NCBI GenBank assembly: GCA_033762195.1
Contig: JANRLV010000009.1
Span: forward strand, 1-64,000
Reading direction: 5' to 3'
Origin: SpSt-398 sp033762195
GTDB lineage: Bacteria > Bacteroidota > Bacteroidia > Chitinophagales > Chitinophagaceae
DNA: 64,000 nucleotides
Shown: one piece after another, positions 32,251 to 40,062 of the stretch
How the letters are laid out: the number at the start of each line of letters is the position of its first letter
Position numbering within the stretch: the stretch's first letter is position 1
Translations under genes and position numbers: made by a program
The notes under the pieces: model-generated
What the model saw: only the letters and a program-made list of their open reading frames with translations
The model's database searches: none
What the model was told of the DNA's origin: nothing

Positions 32251-33705
32251 TTATCGCTTCATTTTACGTCCAAAGAGGGCAATGAATGGGAGGAAAAGCG
32301 GATATATCTTTCTCCAAAAACGAAAATAAAGTTCTTTATTGAAGAGTTGAGAATCCCGGATGGCCTTATAGATCAGGAAAAAGGCGAGGGGGGTCAGGAC
32401 CAGGGTGGCGAGCCACATACCTCCAAAGGAGGTCATTACATTTTCCTTGACAAATTTCTCTCCGGTATTATTCAGAAAATAAAAGAAAAGAAATAGCACA
32501 ACGGCCACGATCAACGGGGTGCCCAATCCGCCCTTGCGGATGATCGAACCGAGTGGAGCACCGATCAGGAACAGCACAAGACAGGCAACGGACAGGGTCA
32601 ATTTGCGGTGCCATTCGATCTTATGAAAACGGAGGTCTTTGCTCTTGATCTCATAATCGGCCGCATTTACCCCCACGCTCAAAACGGAGGAATTGATTGA
32701 ACTGGTGACCGTTTGATTGATATATTTTCGCGCGGAATCGGGGATCAGGTGTTCAAATTTTTTGACACTATCTGGCAATTTGACCTCGGGCCCTTTGAAC
32801 CCCGAATCAAGGTATTTGGCAAAACTGACACCGACAAATGCTTCCTGGCGGGTCCGGTCGGTTACCTGGTTGATCTGCCGGTTAATAGAATCCATTGCCT
32901 TGCCCAGTTGACGCATACTCAGCATCCGGAACTGGTTCTTGTTAACACTGTCGTCGGTTCGGCGGAACAGGAGATTGGTCAGGTCAAACTGCTTTTTGTA
33001 TTCCTTAAATCCCATCCGGATATACTCGGTATTCAGTTCTCCCCGACTGCCTCTTTCTTCATAGCGCCAACCATCGTACAGGCTTATTTCAAGAAACCGT
33101 TTATTGGCGGATGTTCGAAGGATGCCGCTTTTGGCCGTAATGAAATTATCCTGGAGGTAATTGTTTGCATTTTCGTAGATCACCACATCGTAAATGATGC
33201 TGTCCGATTGTTTTCTGCCTACTTTGATGGCAAAGCCCTCGGTACGGTGGCTGAACACCCCTTCCTGGATATCAAAAGTGGGTTTGGCATGTACAATATC
33301 AGCCAGCAGGGTTTTGGATTTCAGCGTGGCAACAGGAATGATGAAATTATTGAAAAGAAAGGCCACTCCGGATAGCAGAACCGCGATCACAAACAAGGGG
33401 CGCATGAAACGCAGCAGCGATATACCGGATGATTTGATGGCTACCAGTTCCATGGTTTCACCTAAGTTACCAAAGGTCATGATCGATGAAAGCAGGATAG
33501 CGATCGGAAGGGCGAGGGGAACAAGAACGGCGGCCTGGTATTGGACAAATTCAAATAAGACGCGTACCGGCAAACCCTTTCCCACAAAATCATCGATCCA
33601 GAGCCAGAAGAATTGCATAAGGAGCACCAGGATGGTGATGAAAAAAGTGGCCACAAAGGGTCCGATAAAGGACCGGATAATGAGTATGTCCAGCTTTTTG
33701 ATCAA
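32251..33705 (-). CDS. LptF/LptG-family permease of LPS export
   Basis: This inner-membrane protein of 484 residues has two N-terminal helices, a third and fourth near residues 50-120, a large periplasmic jellyroll domain (about 130-370) and two C-terminal helices. The opening KKLDILIIRSFIGPFVATF is typical of YjgP/YjgQ proteins, which pull lipopolysaccharide from the membrane with LptB. The start is a TTG at 33705. No ATG or GTG occurs between it and the upstream in-frame stop. Only 31 bp separate it from the divergent gene. Confidence 0.9.
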   Translation of the reverse strand: MIKKLDILIIRSFIGPFVATFFITILVLLMQFFWLWIDDFVGKGLPVRVLFEFVQYQAAVLVPLALPIAILLSSIMTFGNLGETMELVAIKSSGISLLRFMRPLFVIAVLLSGVAFLFNNFIIPVATLKSKTLLADIVHAKPTFDIQEGVFSHRTEGFAIKVGRKQSDSIIYDVVIYENANNYLQDNFITAKSGILRTSANKRFLEISLYDGWRYEERGSRGELNTEYIRMGFKEYKKQFDLTNLLFRRTDDSVNKNQFRMLSMRQLGKAMDSINRQINQVTDRTRQEAFVGVSFAKYLDSGFKGPEVKLPDSVKKFEHLIPDSARKYINQTVTSSINSSVLSVGVNAADYEIKSKDLRFHKIEWHRKLTLSVACLVLFLIGAPLGSIIRKGGLGTPLIVAVVLFLFFYFLNNTGEKFVKENVMTSFGGMWLATLVLTPLAFFLIYKAIRDSQLFNKELYFRFWRKIYPLFLPFIALFGRKMKR

Positions 33706-33736
33706 CGCGTTGCTCTTTAAGTAATAACTTTATTGA

Positions 33737-34348
33737 ATGAGTGGGGCAAAAATACAGTTTTCGGACAAGGAGCGGGAGTTGATGACAAATGCCGATTGGA
33801 TTTTAACAAAGAATGGCATTCTGCAAAAAATGGCCCTGGTTTTTACCGATTGGCAAGCCCTGTACAGTGCTCGGATAGCCCGGCAGGCTCCAACCTTCTT
33901 TACAACAATCCAACCATTTTCGTATAAGATCTCGCGGGGTGAGAATTACAAAGGTCTGCCCTGGATGGTGTTGGATTATCCCCGGCTGTTTGGGCAAACG
34001 GACACTTTCGCCATTCGAACTCTCTTCTGGTGGGGACGCTATGTTACTCTCACGCTTCAACTGGCTGGCACCTGGAAAGAACGATGCGAAGAATCACTCT
34101 GTTTATCCTATCCTGTTTTAGCCAGGGAAGAGTTCAGGATATCCACGATAGATGACGCCTGGATACACGATCAGGATCCTGCATTTACTACCGAAATAAA
34201 TAACCTGACTTCGGAGGCGTATACCCATGAGATCCGGAAGAGAAGCTTCCTGAAGATCTCAAAAATATATCCATTGGAAGGGGTGGAAAAACTTGATCTG
34301 CGTATCCAGGCCGATTTTGAACAGTTATTGAAAGCGGCCGGGTATTAG
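33737..34348 (+). CDS. Conserved hypothetical cytoplasmic protein
   Basis: This 203-residue protein has no signal peptide or membrane helix. It begins IQFSDKERELMTNADWILTKNGI and has a tryptophan- and tyrosine-rich middle (PFSYKISRGENYKGLPWMVLDYPRLF, TLFWWGRYVTLTLQLAG). I do not recognise a named domain, although it looks like a stable globular protein. A TAACTTTA box (33725-33732) ends four bases before the ATG, so a leaderless transcript is likely. Its stop overlaps that of the convergent START-domain gene. Confidence 0.8.
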   Translation: MSGAKIQFSDKERELMTNADWILTKNGILQKMALVFTDWQALYSARIARQAPTFFTTIQPFSYKISRGENYKGLPWMVLDYPRLFGQTDTFAIRTLFWWGRYVTLTLQLAGTWKERCEESLCLSYPVLAREEFRISTIDDAWIHDQDPAFTTEINNLTSEAYTHEIRKRSFLKISKIYPLEGVEKLDLRIQADFEQLLKAAGY

Positions 34349-34725
34349 TTTCCCAATCGGTGAAAGAGGTCTTTCACCTGGTAATCCCAGAGCATGCTTT
34401 GATCCTTGATCTCCTTTTTCTCCGCAAAATCAGAGATCACGAGGATGGTCTGATTGGTGATCTCGGATTTTTCTATCCGGAATTCAAAGTATTCGTCTTT
34501 ATCGGAGTGGGTCCAGTGAAAACGAATGAATTTATCCTGCTCTTTTTCCAATACCTGCGCTCTGTCGGTTGTTCCATTCCAGGAGAAGCTAAATACTTCT
34601 TCCTTTTCATCTACCTGATCGGCAAACCACTCTTGCAATCCAGAGGGAGTGGAAAGAAATTCGTATAGTATCGAAGGCGAACACCTCACCGGAAATTCCA
34701 AGGTATAAAGTTGCTTTTGACTCAT
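34345..34725 (-). CDS. START-like (AHSA1/SRPBCC) domain protein
   Basis: This 126-residue protein has the helix-grip pattern: LYTLEFPVRCSPSILYEFLSTPSGLQEWFADQV at the start, strands in the middle, and a final helix with LWDYQVKDLFHRLGN. Such proteins bind hydrophobic ligands or act as Hsp90-cochaperone relatives, and no catalytic residues are evident. A minus-strand TATTTTTG at 34786-34793 is a plausible -7 box, with a 5' UTR of about 55 bases. Confidence 0.85.
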   Translation of the reverse strand: MSQKQLYTLEFPVRCSPSILYEFLSTPSGLQEWFADQVDEKEEVFSFSWNGTTDRAQVLEKEQDKFIRFHWTHSDKDEYFEFRIEKSEITNQTILVISDFAEKKEIKDQSMLWDYQVKDLFHRLGN

Positions 34726-35048
34726 CTAAAAAATTAAATATTTGTTACACCTATACCTTGCAATTATAATCAATTAATGATACTACAAAAATAAATTTCT
34801 GGTTATTGCAGACAGGCCAAAATTTAAAAGGATGGGTAAGTGAAAATAATTAGACCCTTTTGGCGTTATAGAAATGCAAATTTTTTTTGGCCATAACCAT
34901 TTTTTCGTTAAATTGCCTTGACGATCAATATGTTCTGGACAATTTGGACTGTTGTGATGGGATTATCGGGTTGAGAAAAAATCCAAAACTAATTTGACTT
35001 ATTCAATATCTATAACCCTTTAAAAAAACCCAGTTAGTACCCATACCT
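34726..35048. other. AT-rich intergenic region upstream of rpoD, no gene seen
   Basis: These 323 bases have stops in all frames and hold no convincing small gene. They contain the minus-strand -7 box of the START-domain gene (34786-34793) and must contain the rpoD promoter, for which no exact TAnnTTTG match was found. A TTTTGGC and GCCATAA region near 34856-34905 is only weakly symmetric. Confidence 0.6.
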
Positions 35049-35054
35049 ATGAGC

Positions 35055-35924
35055 ATGCGACAATTGAAGATCACGAAGTCGATTACGAATCGTGAATCTC
35101 AAAGCCTCGAAAAGTACCTTCAGGAGATTGGAAAGGTAGAACTCATCACCCCCGAGGAGGAAGTAAAATTAGCCCGTCTGATCAAGCAGGGAGACCAAAA
35201 GGCGCTGGACCGTCTGACCAAGGCGAACCTTCGTTTTGTGGTATCTGTTGCCAAGCAGTATCAGAACCAGGGGTTATCCCTTCCCGACCTGATCAATGAA
35301 GGTAACCTGGGTTTGATTAAAGCGGCCCAGCGTTTCGATGAAACCCGTGGTTTCAAGTTCATCTCCTACGCCGTTTGGTGGATCCGTCAGAGTATTCTAC
35401 AGGCCCTGGCTGAGCAGGCCCGTATTGTTCGTTTGCCCCTGAATAAGGTGGGTTTGACCAACCGGGTACAGAAGGCTTTCTCCCAATTGGAGCAGGAATA
35501 CGAGCGCGAGCCTTCTGCTGAAGAATTGGCCGATCTGTTGAACATGGACCTCGATGAGGTTTCTGCTACTTTGAATATCTCGTCCCGTCACGTAAGTATG
35601 GATACGCCGCTTTCCGAAGGGGAAGACAGCACCCTGATGGATGTAATGATCAACCCCAATGCCGAAAAGACCGATGCTGAACTGGATCACCGCGAAAGCC
35701 TGAAACAGGAGATCGAGCGGTCCCTGAAACAGCTTACGGAGCGCCAGAAAGAGGTGATCTGTTACTTCTTTGGGATCGGAGTAGATCATCCCATGAGCCT
35801 CGAAGATATCGGCGAAAAATTCAGTCTGACACGCGAAAGGGTCCGTCAGATCAAAGACAAAGCCATCACCAAATTAAGAACAACCAACCGGGGGAATCAG
35901 CTTCGCTCCTTCCTTGGTGCTTAA
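35055..35924 (+). CDS. rpoD: Primary RNA polymerase sigma factor
   Basis: This is the housekeeping sigma factor that directs RNA polymerase to the TAnnTTTG promoters. It has about 289 residues, the compact form found in Bacteroidota, without the long region 1.1. The segments are ESQSLEKYLQEIGKVELITPEEE (region 1.2), NLRFVVSVAKQYQNQGL and DLINEGNLGLIKAAQRFDETRGFKFISYAVWWIRQSI (region 2), then LPLNKVGL, and region 4 ending SLTRERVRQIKDKAITKLR. The ATG at 35055 gives the usual MRQLKITKSIT, and 35049 is an alternative two codons upstream. Confidence 0.96.
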   Translation: MRQLKITKSITNRESQSLEKYLQEIGKVELITPEEEVKLARLIKQGDQKALDRLTKANLRFVVSVAKQYQNQGLSLPDLINEGNLGLIKAAQRFDETRGFKFISYAVWWIRQSILQALAEQARIVRLPLNKVGLTNRVQKAFSQLEQEYEREPSAEELADLLNMDLDEVSATLNISSRHVSMDTPLSEGEDSTLMDVMINPNAEKTDAELDHRESLKQEIERSLKQLTERQKEVICYFFGIGVDHPMSLEDIGEKFSLTRERVRQIKDKAITKLRTTNRGNQLRSFLGA

Positions 35925-36014
35925 TAACCATGATTTCACAGAAATTAATACACTAACAAAATCGCAGAAAAACATAAGGATAAATTTCTACATTATTCCT
36001 AATTTTACAAACCG

Positions 36015-36051
36015 AAAAAAGAATGTGATCGTTTGATTGCATTCTTTTTTT
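36015..36051 (+). terminator. Intrinsic terminator after rpoD
   Basis: The AAAAGAATG arm at 36017-36025 pairs with CATTCTTTT from 36040, followed by more T residues. It lies about 90 bases past the rpoD stop and before ffh. Confidence 0.75.
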
Positions 36052-36081
36052 ATGCAGTAATCCGCGCAATCAACCTCATTT

Positions 36082-37407
36082 ATGTTCAACTCATTACAAG
36101 AAAAGCTCGAATCCGCATTTAAGAACCTCAAAGGCCAGGGACGCATCACGGAGCTCAATATTGCCTCTACCGTGAAGGATATCCGTCGCGCGCTGGTGGA
36201 TGCGGATGTAAACTATAAGATCGCCAAGGAATTTACCGACCGGGTGAAAGACAAGGCCATGGGGGAAAAAGTGATCACGGCGATTTCCCCGGGCCAATTG
36301 ATGACCAAGATCGTCAAGGATGAACTGACCGATCTCATGGGTGGCGAAGAGGCGGTATTCAATGCCAAGGGCAGTCCAGCCGTCATCCTGATCGCAGGTT
36401 TACAGGGTAGTGGTAAAACGACTTTTAGCGGCAAACTGGCAAATTACCTCAAGAAAAGAAAGGGGCTTTCTCCGCTTCTGGTGGCGGCAGATATATACCG
36501 GCCTGCGGCGATGGAACAACTGCGTGTGCTGGGTGAGCAGATCGGAGTGGATGTTCACCTCGAACTGGAAAACAAGGATGCCATTTCCATTGCGGAAAAT
36601 GCAGTCAAAGAAGCCCGGAGCAAGAACAAGAATGTGGTGATCATCGATACCGCCGGTCGCCTAGCGATCGACGAGGTCATGATGACCGAAGTGGCCAATA
36701 TCCGGAAGGCGGTCAATCCACAGGAGATCCTTTTTGTGGTGGACAGTATGACCGGTCAGGATGCGGTCAATACCGCCAAGGCCTTTAATGACCGCCTGGA
36801 TTTTACCGGCGTGGTGCTGACCAAACTCGATGGTGATACCCGGGGTGGTGCGGCCCTTTCCATCAAATACACGGTCAACAAACCCATCAAATTCATTAGC
36901 TCCGGGGAGAAAATGGATACCCTGGATGTGTTCTATCCTGAACGGATGGCCCAACGGATCCTGGGCATGGGTGATATCACCTCCCTGGTAGAAAAAGCCC
37001 AGCAGGATTTTGACGAGGAACAGGCCAAAAAACTGGAGAGCAAGATCCGGAAGAACAAGTTCGATTTTGCCGATTTTAAGATGCAATTGGAGCAGATCAA
37101 GAAAATGGGCAACCTGAAGGACCTTATGGGAATGATCCCCGGAATGGGCAAGGCCATAAAAGATGTGGATATCAGCGATGACTCCTTCAAAGGGATCGAA
37201 GCCATGATCAATTCCATGACCCTGGAGGAGCGGGAAAACCCCGATCTGATCGACGGAAGTCGCCGAAAAAGGATCGCCAAAGGGGCCGGAAAAGACATCA
37301 GTGAGGTCAATAATTTCATGAAACAATTTGACCAGATGCGCCAAATGATGAAAAATATGAATAAAATGTCCGTGGGACGCATGCTCCCAGGCATGAAAAG
37401 GCCTTGA
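36082..37407 (+). CDS. ffh: Signal recognition particle protein Ffh
   Basis: This SRP54 homologue of 441 residues binds signal sequences and 4.5S RNA and docks on FtsY. It has an N-terminal helical bundle, the G domain with GLQGSGKTTFSGKLA, DTAGRLAIDEVMM and TKLDGDTRGGAAL, and a methionine-rich M domain from about 300 (MMKNMNKMSVGRMLPGMKRP at the end). No unusual feature is seen. Confidence 0.97.
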   Translation: MFNSLQEKLESAFKNLKGQGRITELNIASTVKDIRRALVDADVNYKIAKEFTDRVKDKAMGEKVITAISPGQLMTKIVKDELTDLMGGEEAVFNAKGSPAVILIAGLQGSGKTTFSGKLANYLKKRKGLSPLLVAADIYRPAAMEQLRVLGEQIGVDVHLELENKDAISIAENAVKEARSKNKNVVIIDTAGRLAIDEVMMTEVANIRKAVNPQEILFVVDSMTGQDAVNTAKAFNDRLDFTGVVLTKLDGDTRGGAALSIKYTVNKPIKFISSGEKMDTLDVFYPERMAQRILGMGDITSLVEKAQQDFDEEQAKKLESKIRKNKFDFADFKMQLEQIKKMGNLKDLMGMIPGMGKAIKDVDISDDSFKGIEAMINSMTLEERENPDLIDGSRRKRIAKGAGKDISEVNNFMKQFDQMRQMMKNMNKMSVGRMLPGMKRP

Positions 37408-37460
37408 TAAACAATGACAATTTCGTGTATTTCGGGTTTGGGAATATTCCCTTCTTGATT

Positions 37461-37468
37461 TACATTTG
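37461..37468 (+). promoter_or_regulatory. Predicted -7 box of rpsP (TACATTTG)
   Basis: An exact TAnnTTTG match 45 bases before the rpsP ATG at 37514 gives a leader of about 40 bases. Confidence 0.5.
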
Positions 37469-37513
37469 CAGTCCGAACAATTATTTATTCACGCATTTAA
37501 ATGTCTATTTAAG

Positions 37514-37963
37514 ATGCCAGTTAAAATCCGTTTGCAAAGACACGGGTCTAAGAAGAGACCGTTCTATTTCATCGTAGTGGCCGACGGCCGCTCCCCTCGC
37601 GATGGAAAATTCATTCAGAAATTAGGTACGTACAACCCCCTGACCATTCCGGCTACCATTAGCCTGGATCGTCAAAAAGCCCTGGAATGGCTGAACAAAG
37701 GTGCCCAACCCACCGACACCGTTCGCCGTATCCTGAGCTTTAAAGGCGTATTGTACCTGAAACACCTTCTTCGCGGAGTTAAACTGGGTCTGTTCGATGA
37801 TGCCACCGCTATGGAAAAATTCCAAAAATGGCATTCCGAGCATGAAGCCCAGGTGAAAAAACGCCAGGAAGATGCACAACGTGCCCGCAGAGCAAGAAGA
37901 AACCCTCCTCCCCGCCGCCCAGCTGAAAGAAAGCCGGAAAGCAGCGCAGGATCGGAAGAATAG
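37514..37963 (+). CDS. rpsP: 30S ribosomal protein S16
   Basis: S16 stabilises the 5' and central domains of 16S rRNA. The start ATG at 37514 gives MPVKIRLQRHGSKKRPFYFI, the canonical opening; the upstream ATG at 37466 would overlap the promoter. The core (about 80 residues) is followed by a charged arginine-rich tail (RARRARRNPPPRRPAERK) that makes the protein 149 residues long, as is usual in Bacteroidota. A repeat array of about 155 bp separates it from rimM. Confidence 0.95.
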   Translation: MPVKIRLQRHGSKKRPFYFIVVADGRSPRDGKFIQKLGTYNPLTIPATISLDRQKALEWLNKGAQPTDTVRRILSFKGVLYLKHLLRGVKLGLFDDATAMEKFQKWHSEHEAQVKKRQEDAQRARRARRNPPPRRPAERKPESSAGSEE

Positions 37964-37970
37964 CTTTGAC

Positions 37971-38126
37971 CGTGATACGTGAATGTGAGACGTGAATCGT
38001 GAGACGTGAGTGGTGAGTAGTGAATTCTTTGGGGTTCATTATTCACCACTTTTTATTTGAAAACATCTCACGTCTCACGACTCACGACTCACGTCTCACG
38101 ATTGACCATTCACCATTCACTATTCA
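37971..38126. repeat. Inverted heptamer array between rpsP and rimM
   Basis: The left arm (about 37971-38023) has CGTGAAT/CGTGAGA/GTGAGTA units. The right arm (about 38036-38126) has TATTCAC, CTCACGT, CTCACGA and CATTCAC units. An inner stem TGGTGAGTAGTGAAT with ATTCACCAC is visible. The right arm is open in the rimM frame on the plus strand. Confidence 0.85.
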
Positions 38127-38131
38127 GCCCC

Positions 38132-38656
38132 TTGCCCGAATATTTCAACATAGGAAAACTCGTCGCCGTCCACGGCCTCAAAGGAGAACTCGTCCTCGAA
38201 CACAATCTGGGGAAGAAAACTTCATTAAAAGGCCTTACGACCCTTTTCATCGAGGAGCGTAAAGACAGTTTCCTCCCCTGGTTCATTGAATCCACCCGGA
38301 TCAAGAGCGAGGACGAGGTTTTTGTCAAACTTGAAACCGTGGATACACGAGAGGCTGCGTCCAAACTCACGCCAAAAGCTGTTTGGATCCCTGAACCGGA
38401 TTTTAAGAAATTCACGGCCAAGAATGCACCCATGAACCTCCTGGGTTATACCCTGATCGATCACGGCAAACCCCTGGGGCCGATTCTTGAAGTGATCGAA
38501 CAACCCCATCAACTGCTTTGTCGGCTCGAGATCAATGGAAAGGAATTACTCGCTCCGGTGATGGAAGCCACCCTGGTAAAAATCGATCACAAAAAAAGAG
38601 AAGTAAAGGTGGAGTTGCCGGAAGGGCTGGTGGAGATGTATGTGGGTGAGGGATGA
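38132..38656 (+). CDS. rimM: Ribosome maturation factor RimM
   Basis: RimM assists assembly of the 30S head near S19. The start is probably the TTG at 38132, which gives PEYFNIGKLVAVHGLKGEL with the family-typical distance to the IGK motif, and 174 residues in all. The in-frame ATG at 38057 lies inside the repeat array and would add 25 residues of translated repeat. The PRC-barrel domain follows from about residue 95 (MNLLGYTLIDHGKPLGPI to VKVELPEGL). The 3' end runs into another array. Confidence 0.9.
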   Translation: MPEYFNIGKLVAVHGLKGELVLEHNLGKKTSLKGLTTLFIEERKDSFLPWFIESTRIKSEDEVFVKLETVDTREAASKLTPKAVWIPEPDFKKFTAKNAPMNLLGYTLIDHGKPLGPILEVIEQPHQLLCRLEINGKELLAPVMEATLVKIDHKKREVKVELPEGLVEMYVGEG

Positions 38657-38848
38657 CAGATGACAGAGGACAGATGACGGATGTTGGATGTTGGATGTTG
38701 GATGATTTAGTAAATAAATCTACTTTTCTCATTTATTCCGATCCAACGTAACTTTACCCGTCATCTGTCATCTGTCATCTGTCATCTGTCATCTGTCATC
38801 TGTCATCCGTCATCCGTCATCTGTCCTCCTTCATCCGTCATCTATCCT
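38651..38848. repeat. Inverted heptamer array between rimM and dinB, GATGACR family
   Basis: The left arm (38651-38708) has GACAGAT and TTGGATG units. After a unique AT-rich spacer of 50 bases, the right arm (38759-38848) has about twelve GTCATCT/GTCATCC units in nearly perfect tandem. The left edge overlaps the end of rimM by a few bases. The right arm is open in the dinB frame. Confidence 0.88.
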
Positions 38849-38900
38849 CAGCCCACTCCACCATATCGCCCATTTCGACCTTGACTCCTTTTTTGTATCA

Positions 38901-40007
38901 GTGGAGATACTCAATAACCCTGCCTTGCGTGGAAAACCGGTACTGGTGGGTGGTTATGAACGCGGGGTGGTGGCCGCCTGCAGCTACGAAGCCCGCAAAT
39001 TTGGTATCCATTCGGCCATGCCCATGAAAAGGGCCATGCAACTCTGCCCCCAGGCTATCGTCACCAATGCCAGCCGGTCAGAATATTCAAAGTACTCGCG
39101 ATGGGTCACCGATATCATTGCGGATAAAGTGCCCTTATTTGAGAAGGCCTCGATCGATGAATTCTATATTGACCTGACCGGGATGGATAAATTTTTTGGT
39201 GTGAGCAAATATGCGCAGGAACTCCGGGAGACCATTATCCGCGAAACCGGGCTGCCGATCTCGGGAGGACTTTCCTCCGCAAAATTCATCAGCAAGATCG
39301 CCACCAATGAAGCCAAACCCAATGGCTTTTTAGAAATACCTCATGGGATGGAAACAGCTTTTCTCTGGCCCCTCGCTGTAGAAAAGATCAACGGTGTCGG
39401 AAAACAAACGGAACTACTCCTCAAAAGCATGGGTCTGTATACCATCGGGGATATAGCCCGTTCCACACCTGAGTTGCTGGAAAAAAAGCTGGGCAAATGG
39501 GGTGAATCGCTCTGGGAAAAATCACAGGGAAGAGGAAATGCGGCGGTCAATACAGACTGGGTGCAGAAAAGCATGAGCCATGAAAACACCTTTGATAAAG
39601 ACCAGACAGATCTTGAATTCTTGTTTAAAGAACTGGTAAGACTTACAGAGAAGACTGCTTATTCCCTGCGGGAAGATGAGAAAATGACTGGCTGTATCAC
39701 GGTCAAGATACGGTATTCGGATTTCGAGACTCTGTCCAAACAGGAAACCATTGATTATACGGCATTGGATGATGTACTGATTGCCAAAGTAAAGGACCTG
39801 TTTAATAAATCCTGGCAAAAAGGGAGACCCGTGCGCCTGTTGGGTGTCCGTTTCAGCCAACTCATCCCACTCAATTTACAAATGAGTTTATTCGACAACC
39901 AGGTCGAAAAACTACAGCTCTATAAAGCGGTTGATGAGATCAAAGACCGATTTGGGACCAAGTCGGTGACTAAAGGCATTAACACAAAAAAGACTAAAAG
40001 CCAATAG
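38901..40007 (+). CDS. dinB: Y-family DNA polymerase IV, start uncertain
   Basis: This is the error-prone translesion polymerase. From the GTG at 38901 the frame encodes 368 residues with KPVLVGGYERGVVAACSYEAR, the catalytic ASIDEFYIDLTGMDKFFG, SGGLSSAKFISKIATNEAKPNG and a little-finger domain to residue 350. Homologues begin earlier. The same frame upstream (38862-38900) reads HIAHFDLDSFFVS, including the first catalytic Asp, yet no ATG, GTG or TTG precedes it before an in-frame stop at 38715. Either a rare start codon is used (two CTGs lie in the array) or the gene has lost its start. The end KSQ-stop lies in a hairpin. Confidence 0.9.
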   Translation: MEILNNPALRGKPVLVGGYERGVVAACSYEARKFGIHSAMPMKRAMQLCPQAIVTNASRSEYSKYSRWVTDIIADKVPLFEKASIDEFYIDLTGMDKFFGVSKYAQELRETIIRETGLPISGGLSSAKFISKIATNEAKPNGFLEIPHGMETAFLWPLAVEKINGVGKQTELLLKSMGLYTIGDIARSTPELLEKKLGKWGESLWEKSQGRGNAAVNTDWVQKSMSHENTFDKDQTDLEFLFKELVRLTEKTAYSLREDEKMTGCITVKIRYSDFETLSKQETIDYTALDDVLIAKVKDLFNKSWQKGRPVRLLGVRFSQLIPLNLQMSLFDNQVEKLQLYKAVDEIKDRFGTKSVTKGINTKKTKSQ

Positions 40008-40026
40008 CGAATAGCTATTGGCTTTT
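39996..40026. terminator. Hairpin at the dinB stop codon
   Basis: A 12-bp stem, AAAAGCCAATAG with CTATTGGCTTTT, has a 7-base loop (CGAATAG). The left arm contains the dinB stop TAG. The downstream side continues AGCTTTTAGT, again in 7-base steps. It could act as a terminator, although the T run is short. Confidence 0.6.
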
Positions 40027-40062
40027 AGCTTTTAGTATATTCGTAATCTAAAATTTCACACC

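Noticed and set aside
38758..38848. Direct repeats resembling a CRISPR array
   Set aside because: Units are 7 bases in direct tandem with no spacers and no cas genes are near. They belong to the heptamer arrays.
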